DNA of 64,000 bases. It comes from G965216695 sp965216695. GTDB taxonomy: Bacteria > Pseudomonadota > Gammaproteobacteria > Pseudomonadales > Azotimanducaceae. The stretch is taken from the NCBI GenBank assembly GCA_965216695.1, contig OZ244212.1:992001-1056000 (forward strand), given 5' to 3'. This document shows positions 41,978 through 50,405 of the stretch, one piece after another. The translations under genes were made by a program, and so were the position numbers. The notes under the pieces were generated by a model. That model was not told the origin of the DNA. It worked only from the letters and a program-made list of their open reading frames with translations, and ran no database searches. Position 1 is the first letter of the stretch. Each line of letters begins with the position of its first letter.

Positions 41978-44107
41978 ATGCGCAAAGTCAGCATCGCGCT
42001 CACCGCGCACGCCCTGCTTGTTACAACCGCAGTGACTGCTGCGGCAACGCCCGAACACGGTCTGCTCGAACAGGCTGAAGACGGACGCGTTCTGTATGCC
42101 CGGCACTGCGCGACGTGCCACGGCGCAGACCTCGGTGGTTCTGGACATGGACCGGCATTGAACGGCCAGACCTTTCAGGATGCGTGGGGTAGCAGCAGCA
42201 CAAACGAACTGTTGGCCTACAACACCTCAACCATGCCCCCAGGCGCTGCAGCGACGCTTTCCACCGAAGCGCACACTGCAATAACCGCGTTCGTACTGGT
42301 TAACAACGGCGTCGCATCGGGACCCGCGCTCGGCTCCGGAGCCGGGCTCGTCATCGGCACCGGAACACCCGTACCGGCAGACAACGCGGCAATGGACTCC
42401 TGGTCCGACGCCGGAACCATCGATGCGATTGCACGGAGCCGGTCCGGCTTCACGAACAAATCCGTGCGCGACTACCGGGCCGTATCCCAGAGCATGCTGA
42501 ACGACCCGCCGCCCGCGGATTGGCTCAGCTGGCGCCGAACCCTCGACGGACAGGGACACAGTCCGCTGGACGCCGTCAACCGTACGAACGTCGGCGAGTT
42601 GCAACTTGCGTGGGCCATCGCCATGCGGGACGGCAGCAATCAGGTAACGCCTCTCGTGCACGACGGAATCATGTACCTGGCACATCCCGGAAACGTACTG
42701 CAGGCGCTCGACGCGGCAAGCGGCGAACTCATCTGGGAGTACGCCTACACCCATCCGCCCGAGTCTCGCACACTCGGTGGACCGATCCGCAACATCGCGA
42801 TCTACGAAGACAAGCTGTTTCTGGCCACGTACGACGCCGCGATCGTCGCCGTCGACGCGCGCACTGGGAAGCAGGTGTGGCGCACGGAGAAAGTGGACTT
42901 CCGCGACGGCTACACTCACACAGCCGGACCCATCGTTGGCGCAGGCGTCGTGCTGAGCGGCATCAACGGCTGCGAGCGCTACAGCGGCAAGGGGTGTTTC
43001 ATCACCGGCCACGACCCGGACACCGGCGAAGAACTCTGGCGCACCTCCACGATCGCCCTGCCCGGCGACGCCGGCGACGACACCTGGGGCGGACAGCCCG
43101 CCGAGTATCGCGCCGGCGGCGATACCTGGATCGCCGGCAGCTTCGATCCAACCCTCAACCTGTTCTACATTGGCACATCGCAAGCAAAACCCTGGGTCGC
43201 CGCGAGTCGAGGTATGACCACCTCAGACGCCGCCCTGTACACCAACTCCACATTGGCGATCGAACCACGCACCGGGCGAATCGCGTGGCATTTCCAGCAC
43301 GTACCCGGGGAAACCATCGACATGGAGGTGGGCTTCGAACGCGTGCTGATCGACGTCCAGAAAAAACCCTACGTCTACACCGTCGGTAAAGACGGCATCC
43401 TGTGGAAGCTCGATCGGCAATCCGGCGCCTTCGTAGATTACGTGGAAACCCTGCCGCAGAACGTATTCGAGGCAATCGACAAAGACACCGGCCGCGTCAC
43501 CTATCGTGCGGATATCCGCGACGCCACCGTCGGCGACACGATCCACGCGTGCCCGGGCATCTACGGCGGGCACAATTGGCAGGCGATGGCGTACAGCCCC
43601 GAAGCCAACAGCCTGGTTATTCCGCTGCACCGGCTGTGCGCCGATATGGTGGGCCGCACCGTCGAGCGAGCCCCGGGTGCAGGCGGCTACGGCGGCGATT
43701 CCAGAACATTCGAGATGCCCGGCAGCGATGGCAAGCTGGGCCGGTTGGCGGCGTTCGACGTGCGCTCGATGCAGATGCGCTGGGTACACGAACAGCGGGC
43801 GATGTTCATGACCGGCGCGCTCACAACCGCCGGAGGCCTCGTCTTCATCGGCGACCTGGATCGATACTTCAAGGCGTTCGATGCGAAAACCGGCGACCTC
43901 CTGTGGCAGACGCGGTTAGCCGCCCCAGCCCACGGATACCCGATCAGCTACGAGGCTAACGGCGTCCAGTACATTGCGGTCCCTACCGGCATGGGCGTGT
44001 TCCGAGCGATGACGGCGATGACGAGCCCGGACATCCACCAGCCGGCCAACGGGCAGGCGCTGTACGTTTTCCGCCTTCCGCAGAACCAACGCCGCGTTCC
44101 CCGTTGA
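41978..44107 (+). CDS. PQQ-dependent dehydrogenase with N-terminal cytochrome c domain
   Basis: 709 residues with a signal peptide (about 3-22). A cytochrome c domain comes first (Cys44-Ala-Thr-Cys47-His48, likely Met ligand in Ser-Thr-Met-Pro-Pro-Gly). Then an eight-bladed propeller with repeated Trp-containing blades, such as Ala-Leu-Asp-Ala-Ala-Ser-Gly-Glu-Leu-Ile-Trp and Asp-Ala-Arg-Thr-Gly-Lys-Gln-Val-Trp. It oxidises an alcohol or sugar in the periplasm and passes electrons to its own heme. Usual quinohemoprotein alcohol dehydrogenases carry the heme domain at the C-terminus, so the order is reversed. No pqq genes are in the window. Confidence 0.9.
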   Translation: MRKVSIALTAHALLVTTAVTAAATPEHGLLEQAEDGRVLYARHCATCHGADLGGSGHGPALNGQTFQDAWGSSSTNELLAYNTSTMPPGAAATLSTEAHTAITAFVLVNNGVASGPALGSGAGLVIGTGTPVPADNAAMDSWSDAGTIDAIARSRSGFTNKSVRDYRAVSQSMLNDPPPADWLSWRRTLDGQGHSPLDAVNRTNVGELQLAWAIAMRDGSNQVTPLVHDGIMYLAHPGNVLQALDAASGELIWEYAYTHPPESRTLGGPIRNIAIYEDKLFLATYDAAIVAVDARTGKQVWRTEKVDFRDGYTHTAGPIVGAGVVLSGINGCERYSGKGCFITGHDPDTGEELWRTSTIALPGDAGDDTWGGQPAEYRAGGDTWIAGSFDPTLNLFYIGTSQAKPWVAASRGMTTSDAALYTNSTLAIEPRTGRIAWHFQHVPGETIDMEVGFERVLIDVQKKPYVYTVGKDGILWKLDRQSGAFVDYVETLPQNVFEAIDKDTGRVTYRADIRDATVGDTIHACPGIYGGHNWQAMAYSPEANSLVIPLHRLCADMVGRTVERAPGAGGYGGDSRTFEMPGSDGKLGRLAAFDVRSMQMRWVHEQRAMFMTGALTTAGGLVFIGDLDRYFKAFDAKTGDLLWQTRLAAPAHGYPISYEANGVQYIAVPTGMGVFRAMTAMTSPDIHQPANGQALYVFRLPQNQRRVPR

Positions 44108-44181
44108 GGTCGTAAAGCCCACTGGCGCCTATCACGCAACAGACTGCTAGAATTGTTCCTTTGGGTAGGCGGGCGGACACG

Positions 44182-45393
44182 ATGAGCCTCGAATCATTCC
44201 GGGCCGAAACGCGAGACTGGCTCGAAAGCAATTGTCCGAAGAGCATGCGCAATCGCGCGGTGCACTTCGAAGATGCCATCGAGATCTACAGCACCGACGA
44301 TGCTGGGCTGTGGCTAGAGCGCGCGGCAGCTCGTGGTTGGGTAGCACCCACGTGGGATACGCAATACGGCGGCGGCGGTTTGGACCCCGCCCACGCACGC
44401 GTGCTGGCCGAAGAAATGGCCGCGATCAAAGCGCTACCACCGGCCACGGGTATGGGGCTCGTAATGATCGGACCGACGCTGCTTGAGTTCGGCACCGAGG
44501 AACAGAAAGCCCGGCATCTACCTCAGATCGCTCGCGGCGAGGTACGCTGGTGCCAGGGATACAGTGAGCCCGGGGCAGGATCGGACCTCGCCAGCCTGCG
44601 CACGCGGGCAGAGCTCAACGGCGACCATTTCGTAATCAACGGTCAAAAGATCTGGACGTCGGGGGCCGACCACGCCGACTGGATGTTCGTTCTTGTACGC
44701 ACGGACCCGGATGCGCCGAAACACGACGGCATCAGTTTCCTGCTGACGACGATGCACCAACCCGGTGTAACCGTAAAACCGATCCCCCTCATCTCGGGGT
44801 CTTCTCCATTCTGCGAGACGTTCTTCGACGACGCCATTGCGCAAAAGGACGATCTGATCGGCGAAATGAACAAGGGATGGACCGTCGCGAAACGGCTGTT
44901 GCAGTACGAGCGATCCGGCGCGACCCGCACGTCCGCAACGGCGTCGGCAAAACACAAGTCGTCCGGCAACACGCGGAAAGCGGTACGCACGCCCACGCTT
45001 GCGGGCTTGGCAAAGCAGTACGCGGCCGACGCCAACGGCCGCATTGCCGACGCTGAGCTGCGCGACGAAATCACCGGCCATCTGATTCAGGAGAAAGCCC
45101 TGGCACTCACGGCTGCGCGCACGGTGGCCGAAAGCAAATCCTCCGGTGCACCGGGCGCCGCCACGTCGATTTTCAAGTACGTGGGTTCAACCCTTGCCAA
45201 GAACGCCTCGGAACTCAACGCACGCGTGCGCGGTTTTCAGGGACTCGGCTGGACCGGCGATGGTTTCTCGGCAGAAGAACTGCACAGCACCCGGGGTTTC
45301 CTGCGTGACCGCGCGGTAACGATCTACGGCGGAACAAACGAAGTTCAGCTCAATATCATCTCCAAACGCGTGCTAGGCCTGCCCGATGCGTGA
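44182..45393 (+). CDS. Acyl-CoA dehydrogenase
   Basis: 403 residues from the ATG at 44182; an in-frame TTG seven codons before is less likely. Typical motifs: Gly-Tyr-Ser-Glu-Pro-Gly-Ala-Gly-Ser-Asp-Leu-Ala, Val-Ile-Asn-Gly-Gln-Lys-Ile-Trp-Thr-Ser-Gly, and C-terminal Tyr-Gly-Gly-Thr-Asn-Glu-Val-Gln. A Ser/Thr/Lys-rich insertion near 250-280 (Ala-Ser-Ala-Lys-His-Lys-Ser-Ser) is unusual for the family. First gene of a catabolic module with VOC and EthD proteins. Confidence 0.92.
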   Translation: MSLESFRAETRDWLESNCPKSMRNRAVHFEDAIEIYSTDDAGLWLERAAARGWVAPTWDTQYGGGGLDPAHARVLAEEMAAIKALPPATGMGLVMIGPTLLEFGTEEQKARHLPQIARGEVRWCQGYSEPGAGSDLASLRTRAELNGDHFVINGQKIWTSGADHADWMFVLVRTDPDAPKHDGISFLLTTMHQPGVTVKPIPLISGSSPFCETFFDDAIAQKDDLIGEMNKGWTVAKRLLQYERSGATRTSATASAKHKSSGNTRKAVRTPTLAGLAKQYAADANGRIADAELRDEITGHLIQEKALALTAARTVAESKSSGAPGAATSIFKYVGSTLAKNASELNARVRGFQGLGWTGDGFSAEELHSTRGFLRDRAVTIYGGTNEVQLNIISKRVLGLPDA

Positions 45394-45438
45394 GCCGCGT
45401 ATACCCCATGGCACCTTGACTGCGGCTGGAGGTTGATC

Positions 45439-45960
45439 ATGCCGCTCATCCGCTATCCGATCATGCAATACGCGTACGTGGTGGATGACATAGAGCCGGC
45501 ATGCCGGCACTGGACCGACCTGGTGGGTGCGGGCCCTTTTTTCGTCTCGAAGCATCACGTGTCCGAAGCACACGAATACCGCGGAGCGCCGTCCGAAGCC
45601 GACCTAAGCTACGCCTTCGGCCAATGCGGACCGGATCACCACATCCAGCTGATCCAGCAACACAACGACGCACCGTCCGTGTACCGGGACGCGGTACCGG
45701 CGGGCGCTAACGGCTTTCACCACTTCGCAATTCTTCCAGCCGAGTTCGACGCTGAAAGACAGCGTTTCGAACGTGCCGGGTTCGAAACGGTAACCACGCT
45801 CATCTCGGCCGCACGGGTTGCCTATATGGATTGTCGCAGCGCGCTCGGCTGCTTCGTGGAACTCTACGAGGACAACGAGCCCCTGCGCCAGACCTTTGCA
45901 CACTGGCGTGCCGTCCACGAGGCGTGGGACGGCGTAACCGATCCCATACGAGAGCAGTAG
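45439..45960 (+). CDS. VOC-fold protein (glyoxalase-like), first paralogue
   Basis: 173 residues from the ATG at 45439, after GGAGG. The fold is shown by Tyr-Pro-Ile-Met-Gln-Tyr-Ala-Tyr-Val-Val-Asp-Asp, Gly-Phe-His-His-Phe-Ala-Ile and Cys-Phe-Val-Glu-Leu-Tyr, giving Gln, His and Glu as possible metal ligands. Close to the protein at 48426-48998 over its whole length. VOC enzymes isomerise, epimerise or cleave; the reaction here is unknown. Next gene is 9 bp away. Confidence 0.85.
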   Translation: MPLIRYPIMQYAYVVDDIEPACRHWTDLVGAGPFFVSKHHVSEAHEYRGAPSEADLSYAFGQCGPDHHIQLIQQHNDAPSVYRDAVPAGANGFHHFAILPAEFDAERQRFERAGFETVTTLISAARVAYMDCRSALGCFVELYEDNEPLRQTFAHWRAVHEAWDGVTDPIREQ

Positions 45961-45969
45961 GAGTCCGGG

Positions 45970-46836
45970 GTGTACAAGGTATTTGCATTCCTGAAACGCA
46001 ACGCCCGGCTGACGCACGATGAATACCGTGCCGGACACGTCGGTCATCACTGTTGCTTTTCGCGCCGGCTGAAGGACATTCGCGGCTACCTCGTGAATAT
46101 CCACACAGACGAACCGTTCCATCGCCGTGCAGGGGCACTCGCCCGCGCCATCACGTTCAACGAACCGGAAGGGTTTCTGGAGCTGTGGGACGGCTTTCCG
46201 GAAGTCTACTTCGACGATCGCGAAAGCTGGGTCAACGCGGCGACGGCCGAGCCCACCCGCGCCATGGCCGAGGGACTCGTCATCGACCCGGATTGGAATC
46301 TGAACGACGGTCCGGATCTGTTCGACGCCATCGACGGTGCGCCCGGGCAGTTTCGCTCGCATCACCTGCACATGATCGAGCACGTCGTGGTGCCGGTAGA
46401 GCGTCGAGAGGCGCAATGCGTCAAGCTGATCCAGTTCATCCGTCGCCACCCCGACGTCGACGAACCCGCATACCGCGAACGCGTGCTGAACGAGTACGCA
46501 CCGATCGCCGCAGGACTGCACGGCCTGAACGGTCTGATCGTGAACTTTCGCGACCCGGACCAGGAAGCCGCAATGCACGGTTTCTTTCCCGATACGGCCT
46601 GGGGCTTTTCCGAAGAGGGCACAGCGCAACGACGCCGGTTCTGCGCACTCTGGGATGCAGCTGTGGAATGGCACTTCGACGCACTCGACGCGTTTCTGTC
46701 CGCACGGCAGCTCGCGGACGCCCACCTGCAACCGCTCGAACGCGCATTGATGGACACATGCTGGTACGTGGAGGTGGATGAGAACCTGATCGTTATGCCC
46801 AACCGCGACCCCGCGCCGGAGTTCTATTTTCGATGA
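45970..46836 (+). CDS. EthD-domain protein, first of a tandem pair
   Basis: 288 residues from a GTG with GGAG upstream. Two EthD-like modules: Lys-Val-Phe-Ala-Phe-Leu-Lys-Arg near 3 and Lys-Leu-Ile-Gln-Phe-Ile-Arg-Arg near 150. It shares Leu-Thr-His-Asp-Glu-Tyr-Arg-Ala and Arg-Gly-Tyr-Leu-Val-Asn with the next gene, so they are tandem duplicates that have diverged. Function not established. Confidence 0.83.
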   Translation: MYKVFAFLKRNARLTHDEYRAGHVGHHCCFSRRLKDIRGYLVNIHTDEPFHRRAGALARAITFNEPEGFLELWDGFPEVYFDDRESWVNAATAEPTRAMAEGLVIDPDWNLNDGPDLFDAIDGAPGQFRSHHLHMIEHVVVPVERREAQCVKLIQFIRRHPDVDEPAYRERVLNEYAPIAAGLHGLNGLIVNFRDPDQEAAMHGFFPDTAWGFSEEGTAQRRRFCALWDAAVEWHFDALDAFLSARQLADAHLQPLERALMDTCWYVEVDENLIVMPNRDPAPEFYFR

Positions 46837-46888
46837 AACACCCAGCCGCCCGCGTGAATTTCCCACTGTCCGGTGCTAAGGCCGCACC

Positions 46889-47740
46889 ATGCTGAAGGTG
46901 TTCGGTTTCGTTCGTCGCAACCCCCGATTGACCCACGACGAGTATCGTGCCGCGCACGTCGGGTATCACAACAGCTTTGGCCGACGCCTCAACAACATTC
47001 GCGGCTACCTGCTGAACGTGCGCGCCAACCGGCCTCTTGCAGCCGCGATAGGCGCAGACCGCGCCGCGCGCATACAGCACGAAGAACCCGAGGACTTCGA
47101 CACGCTGTGGGACGGGTGGGGCCAGTTGATGTTCGACCGGCTTGAGGACTATCTGGGCGCACGGTCGCCGGCGCACGACAAACCGGGACCCGACGGCCTG
47201 GAGGACGACCCTATGGTCGGGCGCGTGGGCGGCGACTTCGAGCACCTGTATGCGGGCTCACCGTTTCAGTTTCACGTGGACGAGTACGTAGTGAAACCGG
47301 TAGTACGTCCGGAGCGCAAGCTGTTCAAGGTCACCCAGTTTGCGCAACGGACCGTGGACCTCCCCGACCCCCTATTCCGCGCCTACTGGAACACCGGCTA
47401 CGCAGCGTCGCTCGCACAGACCCCCGCATGCCGAGGGTGTGTCGTCAATCTGCGAACCGACCTGGACGTGATGACGCACTTCTTCGCCCCGGACGCGGAG
47501 GGCTTTACACCCGAGGGCACCGCGGTGCGCGAACGCTTCTACGGCCTGTGGGACGGTATGGCGGAATACTGGTTCGATTCACCCGCAACGTTCGCCGACG
47601 CACTGGACGCCGCCGACGCATCGCGGAGCAGCGTCCCCGATGAAGACACGTTGTTCACACGTTCGTTCTACCGCGAGGTGGACGAGACCGTTGCCGTGCT
47701 GCCCAACCGGCGGCCCGCCCCGCCCTACTATCACCGCTAA
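46889..47740 (+). CDS. EthD-domain protein, second of a tandem pair
   Basis: 283 residues, with the same layout as its upstream neighbour: Lys-Val-Phe-Gly-Phe-Val-Arg-Arg-Asn near 3 and a second module near 145. The pair shares the start motif and the end Leu-Pro-Asn-Arg-Arg-Pro-Ala-Pro. Its stop codon lies in the first unit of a 13-bp tandem repeat. 52 bp separate it from the first copy. Confidence 0.83.
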   Translation: MLKVFGFVRRNPRLTHDEYRAAHVGYHNSFGRRLNNIRGYLLNVRANRPLAAAIGADRAARIQHEEPEDFDTLWDGWGQLMFDRLEDYLGARSPAHDKPGPDGLEDDPMVGRVGGDFEHLYAGSPFQFHVDEYVVKPVVRPERKLFKVTQFAQRTVDLPDPLFRAYWNTGYAASLAQTPACRGCVVNLRTDLDVMTHFFAPDAEGFTPEGTAVRERFYGLWDGMAEYWFDSPATFADALDAADASRSSVPDEDTLFTRSFYREVDETVAVLPNRRPAPPYYHR

Positions 47741-47785
47741 ACGGCACCGCTAAATGGCACCGCTTAACTGGCACCGCCTAGCTGA
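47732..47785. repeat. Four imperfect 13/14-bp repeats starting CACCGC at a gene end
   Basis: Copies begin at 47732, 47745, 47758 and 47772 and read CACCGCTAAACGG, CACCGCTAAATGG, CACCGCTTAACTGG and a degenerate fourth. The first carries the TAA stop of the EthD gene, so the gene tail has been copied three times. It looks like slippage or serial duplication. Confidence 0.8.
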
Positions 47786-47791
47786 GCGGCC

Positions 47792-48301
47792 TTACAACGG
47801 CTGATACATCGGGTGACCTGAATCGCGGATCTCCAGGACGTGCAGCGCAAAGTCCGCACCCGCCGTATCTTTCATGGAGTCCGGGAACTGGTGCGACCAA
47901 TCCAGAATGTACGTGCGTTTCGATATCCGCCATTCACCGTCACGTTTCTCCAGCTCGTCCAGATAGCGACCGCCGTACATGTTGTCGTGCAGGTCGCCGC
48001 CGTCGTCGTAGCGACCGCCGACCGCTATGCCGTAGCACTCGCCTTTCGCGTGATTGCCGTCGACCTGAACCAGTAGCGACGTACACATGTGCCAACGCCG
48101 CGGCGCCTCGCGTTCGTGCGCCATTACCGTTTCGACAAACTCGGCACCGGTCCCTTTGAAGAACCCGTAATCCACGTCGGCATCCGGCCAGAAACAACTC
48201 GCCTGCCCTTCGTCGTCCAGCCAGTCCTGGGTTCGACTGTACCTCAGAATCACTTCCTCACAGGCCTTCTTGTCGAGCAGTTCCTGCAACGCTGCGTCCA
48301 T
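47792..48301 (-). CDS. SnoaL-like (NTF2-fold) protein
   Basis: 169 residues from the ATG at 48301 with GGGAGGAG upstream. An N-terminal Leu-Leu-Asp-Lys-Lys-Ala-Cys-Glu-Glu-Val-Ile-Leu-Arg-Tyr-Ser-Arg helix, then Asp-Trp-Leu-Asp-Asp-Glu, and later Gly-Arg-Tyr-Leu-Asp-Glu-Leu-Glu-Lys-Arg-Asp-Gly-Glu-Trp-Arg-Ile make a clear SnoaL/NTF2 cone. Such folds hydrate, isomerise or bind small hydrophobic molecules. Divergent from the second VOC gene. Confidence 0.86.
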   Translation of the reverse strand: MDAALQELLDKKACEEVILRYSRTQDWLDDEGQASCFWPDADVDYGFFKGTGAEFVETVMAHEREAPRRWHMCTSLLVQVDGNHAKGECYGIAVGGRYDDGGDLHDNMYGGRYLDELEKRDGEWRISKRTYILDWSHQFPDSMKDTAGADFALHVLEIRDSGHPMYQPL

Positions 48302-48425
48302 ATCTCCTCCCTCGTCTTTGGTTAGATAGCTACCGTTCGTTCGAAATCGTAGCGATTCTGTGATTTTGACCAAAAGCCGGCGCGCGTGAAACACTAGGCG
48401 AACCAGAAGGGGGACAACGTACGCC

Positions 48426-48998
48426 ATGACGCCATATCCAATTTTTCAATATGCCTTTTTTGTCAACGACGTAGAGCAGGCCGCTCACAAGTGGCACGAG
48501 CTGTACGGTGCCGGACCGTTTGTGCTCGTACCGCACCACAAAACCGATAAATTCATGTACCGGGGCACAAACCAGGAGGCGGACGTGAGTTACGGGTTCG
48601 GCTACCTGGGCAGCCACCAGATTCAGTTCATTCAGCAGCATTGCGATACCCCTTCGATCTACCGGGACATGTACCAGGACGGCGAAGAGGGGTTTCATCA
48701 CGCCGGCTGCCTCGTGAACGACTTCGCCGCCGCACGCCAGCGCCTGGAGGGCATGGGTTTCACCAACGCCTGTGAGCTGTGGGCCGACGACGTCAACGCA
48801 GCTTACTTCGACACCCGCGGTGTAAACGGCGGCTTCACCGAGATTCACGGCGACCCGCTGCATATCCTCGCGACGTTTGCCGGCTGGAAGCGCGCCCACG
48901 AAAACATGCAGCCCGGCGACAGTCCGATCATGGAGCGCGCCACGCCCTTCGGCGATGGACGTGATCCAAACTATCTGAACGATTTCGCGAAGGGCTGA
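48426..48998 (+). CDS. VOC-fold protein (glyoxalase-like), second paralogue
   Basis: 190 residues, start Met-Thr-Pro-Tyr-Pro-Ile-Phe-Gln-Tyr-Ala-Phe-Phe-Val-Asn-Asp. It shares Gly-Ala-Gly-Pro-Phe, Glu-Ala-Asp-Val-Ser-Tyr, Ile-Gln-Gln-His and Ser-Ile-Tyr-Arg-Asp with the first VOC paralogue. Candidate ligands Gln, His (Gly-Phe-His-His-Ala) and Glu (Phe-Thr-Glu-Ile-His). Probably acts on a related intermediate. Confidence 0.85.
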   Translation: MTPYPIFQYAFFVNDVEQAAHKWHELYGAGPFVLVPHHKTDKFMYRGTNQEADVSYGFGYLGSHQIQFIQQHCDTPSIYRDMYQDGEEGFHHAGCLVNDFAAARQRLEGMGFTNACELWADDVNAAYFDTRGVNGGFTEIHGDPLHILATFAGWKRAHENMQPGDSPIMERATPFGDGRDPNYLNDFAKG

Positions 48999-49069
48999 CC
49001 CGGGGCATCGCGTTCCTGCGAGAACCGCCCGCTCCGCCGTAAGCGAGTCGGTCGCGCAGGCCGCCAACG

Positions 49070-50383
49070 TCAGGGCAGATCGGCAAGCACCTCGGCGGTC
49101 ATGGAAAACATGCGGTCGATGTCCGCCGGCGTGGCCGTGTACGGCGGCGCAAACTGCAGCGTGTCGCCGCCGCAGCGGACGTAGACACCCTTTTCCCACA
49201 GCGCAAGGACCGCTTCGAAGGGCCTCCGCGCAGGCTCGCCGGGGTATGCCGCCAGCTGAATCGCGCCGGCGAGTCCTAGATTGCGAATGTCGACCACGTG
49301 CGGTGATTGCGCGAGCGCATGCAACGACGCCTCGAAGTGCGGCGCGAGCGAAGCGGCCCGCTCGGCCATGTGATCGTGCTCGAACACGTCCATGGCCGCC
49401 AGGCCCGCAGCGCAGGCCACCGGGTGCCCGGAATACGTGTAGCCGTGCGGAAACTCGATTGCATAATCCGGCCCACCGCCATCCATGAACGTCTGATAGA
49501 TACCGCGGCGTGCCACCACCGCGCCGAGCGGAACCACGCCGTTCGTGAGGATCTTCGCCAGATTCATAATGTCCGGCACGACGCCGAAGTAGTCGGCGCC
49601 GAACGGCGCGCCCAGCCGGCCGAAGCCGGTGATTACCTCGTCGAAGATCAACAGGATCTCATGTTCGTCGCACAACGCGCGCAGGCGCTCCAGGTAGCCC
49701 CGGGGGGGCGGCAGGACGCCGGTGGAACCCGCCATGGGTTCGACAACCACCGCCGCGATATTGGATGCATCATGCAGCGCAACGAGATCGGCCAGCGCGT
49801 CTGCGAGGTCCGCGCCGCGTTCGGGCTGTCCCCGCGTGAACGCATTTTCCGCCAGCAGCGTGTGCGGCAAATGATCCGCATCCACCAGCTGCCCGTACAA
49901 CTTACGATTCGCACCGATGCCTCCCAGACTGGTGCCGCCAAGATTGACGCCGTGGTACGAGCGCGCCCGTCCGATCAATCGCGTTTTTTCCGGCCGACCG
50001 CGCAGCCGCCAGTACGCGCGTGCCATCTTCAGAGACGTATCCGCCGCCTCGGAGCCCGAGTTGCAGAAGAACACGTGATCCAGATCGGCAGGCGTAAGCG
50101 CAGCGATACGTTCGGCCAGCTGGAATGCGACTGGATGGCCGAACTGGAACGACGGCGCGTAGTCGAGATCGGCAACCTGGCGTTGCACCGCAGCGACGAT
50201 CTCCGCGCGGCCGTGCCCGAACGGCGTACACCACAGACCCGATAGACCATCGAACAACCGCCGCCCGCGATCGTCAATCAGATGGACCCCATCTGCGCCA
50301 ACGATCATGCGTGGGTTGGCCTTGAAATGCCGGTTGCCGGTGTACGGCATCCAGTAGTGCTCGAGCGATCCCCAGTCGGTCAT
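49070..50383 (-). CDS. Class III aminotransferase (omega-amino acid:pyruvate type)
   Basis: 437 residues from the ATG at 50383 after GAGGAAA. PLP site Asn-Leu-Ala-Lys-Ile-Leu-Thr-Asn-Gly, cofactor Asp in Phe-Asp-Glu-Val-Ile-Thr-Gly-Phe-Gly-Arg, and the N-terminal Tyr-Trp-Met-Pro-Tyr-Thr start of the beta-alanine/omega-amino acid group. It transfers an amino group from an omega-amino acid or amine to pyruvate. Close to the sodium symporter upstream; these may feed the enzyme. Confidence 0.92.
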   Translation of the reverse strand: MTDWGSLEHYWMPYTGNRHFKANPRMIVGADGVHLIDDRGRRLFDGLSGLWCTPFGHGRAEIVAAVQRQVADLDYAPSFQFGHPVAFQLAERIAALTPADLDHVFFCNSGSEAADTSLKMARAYWRLRGRPEKTRLIGRARSYHGVNLGGTSLGGIGANRKLYGQLVDADHLPHTLLAENAFTRGQPERGADLADALADLVALHDASNIAAVVVEPMAGSTGVLPPPRGYLERLRALCDEHEILLIFDEVITGFGRLGAPFGADYFGVVPDIMNLAKILTNGVVPLGAVVARRGIYQTFMDGGGPDYAIEFPHGYTYSGHPVACAAGLAAMDVFEHDHMAERAASLAPHFEASLHALAQSPHVVDIRNLGLAGAIQLAAYPGEPARRPFEAVLALWEKGVYVRCGGDTLQFAPPYTATPADIDRMFSMTAEVLADLP

Positions 50384-50405
50384 ACCGTTTTCCTCACGCG
50401 AGCCG

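Noticed and set aside
42227..43183. A 318-codon open frame antisense to the PQQ dehydrogenase
   Set aside because: The sense frame has a signal peptide, a CxxCH site and propeller repeats; the antisense one shows nothing.
45604..46866. A 420-codon open frame antisense to the VOC and first EthD genes
   Set aside because: The sense strand has two proteins with clear paralogues and ribosome sites; the antisense product has no recognisable motif.
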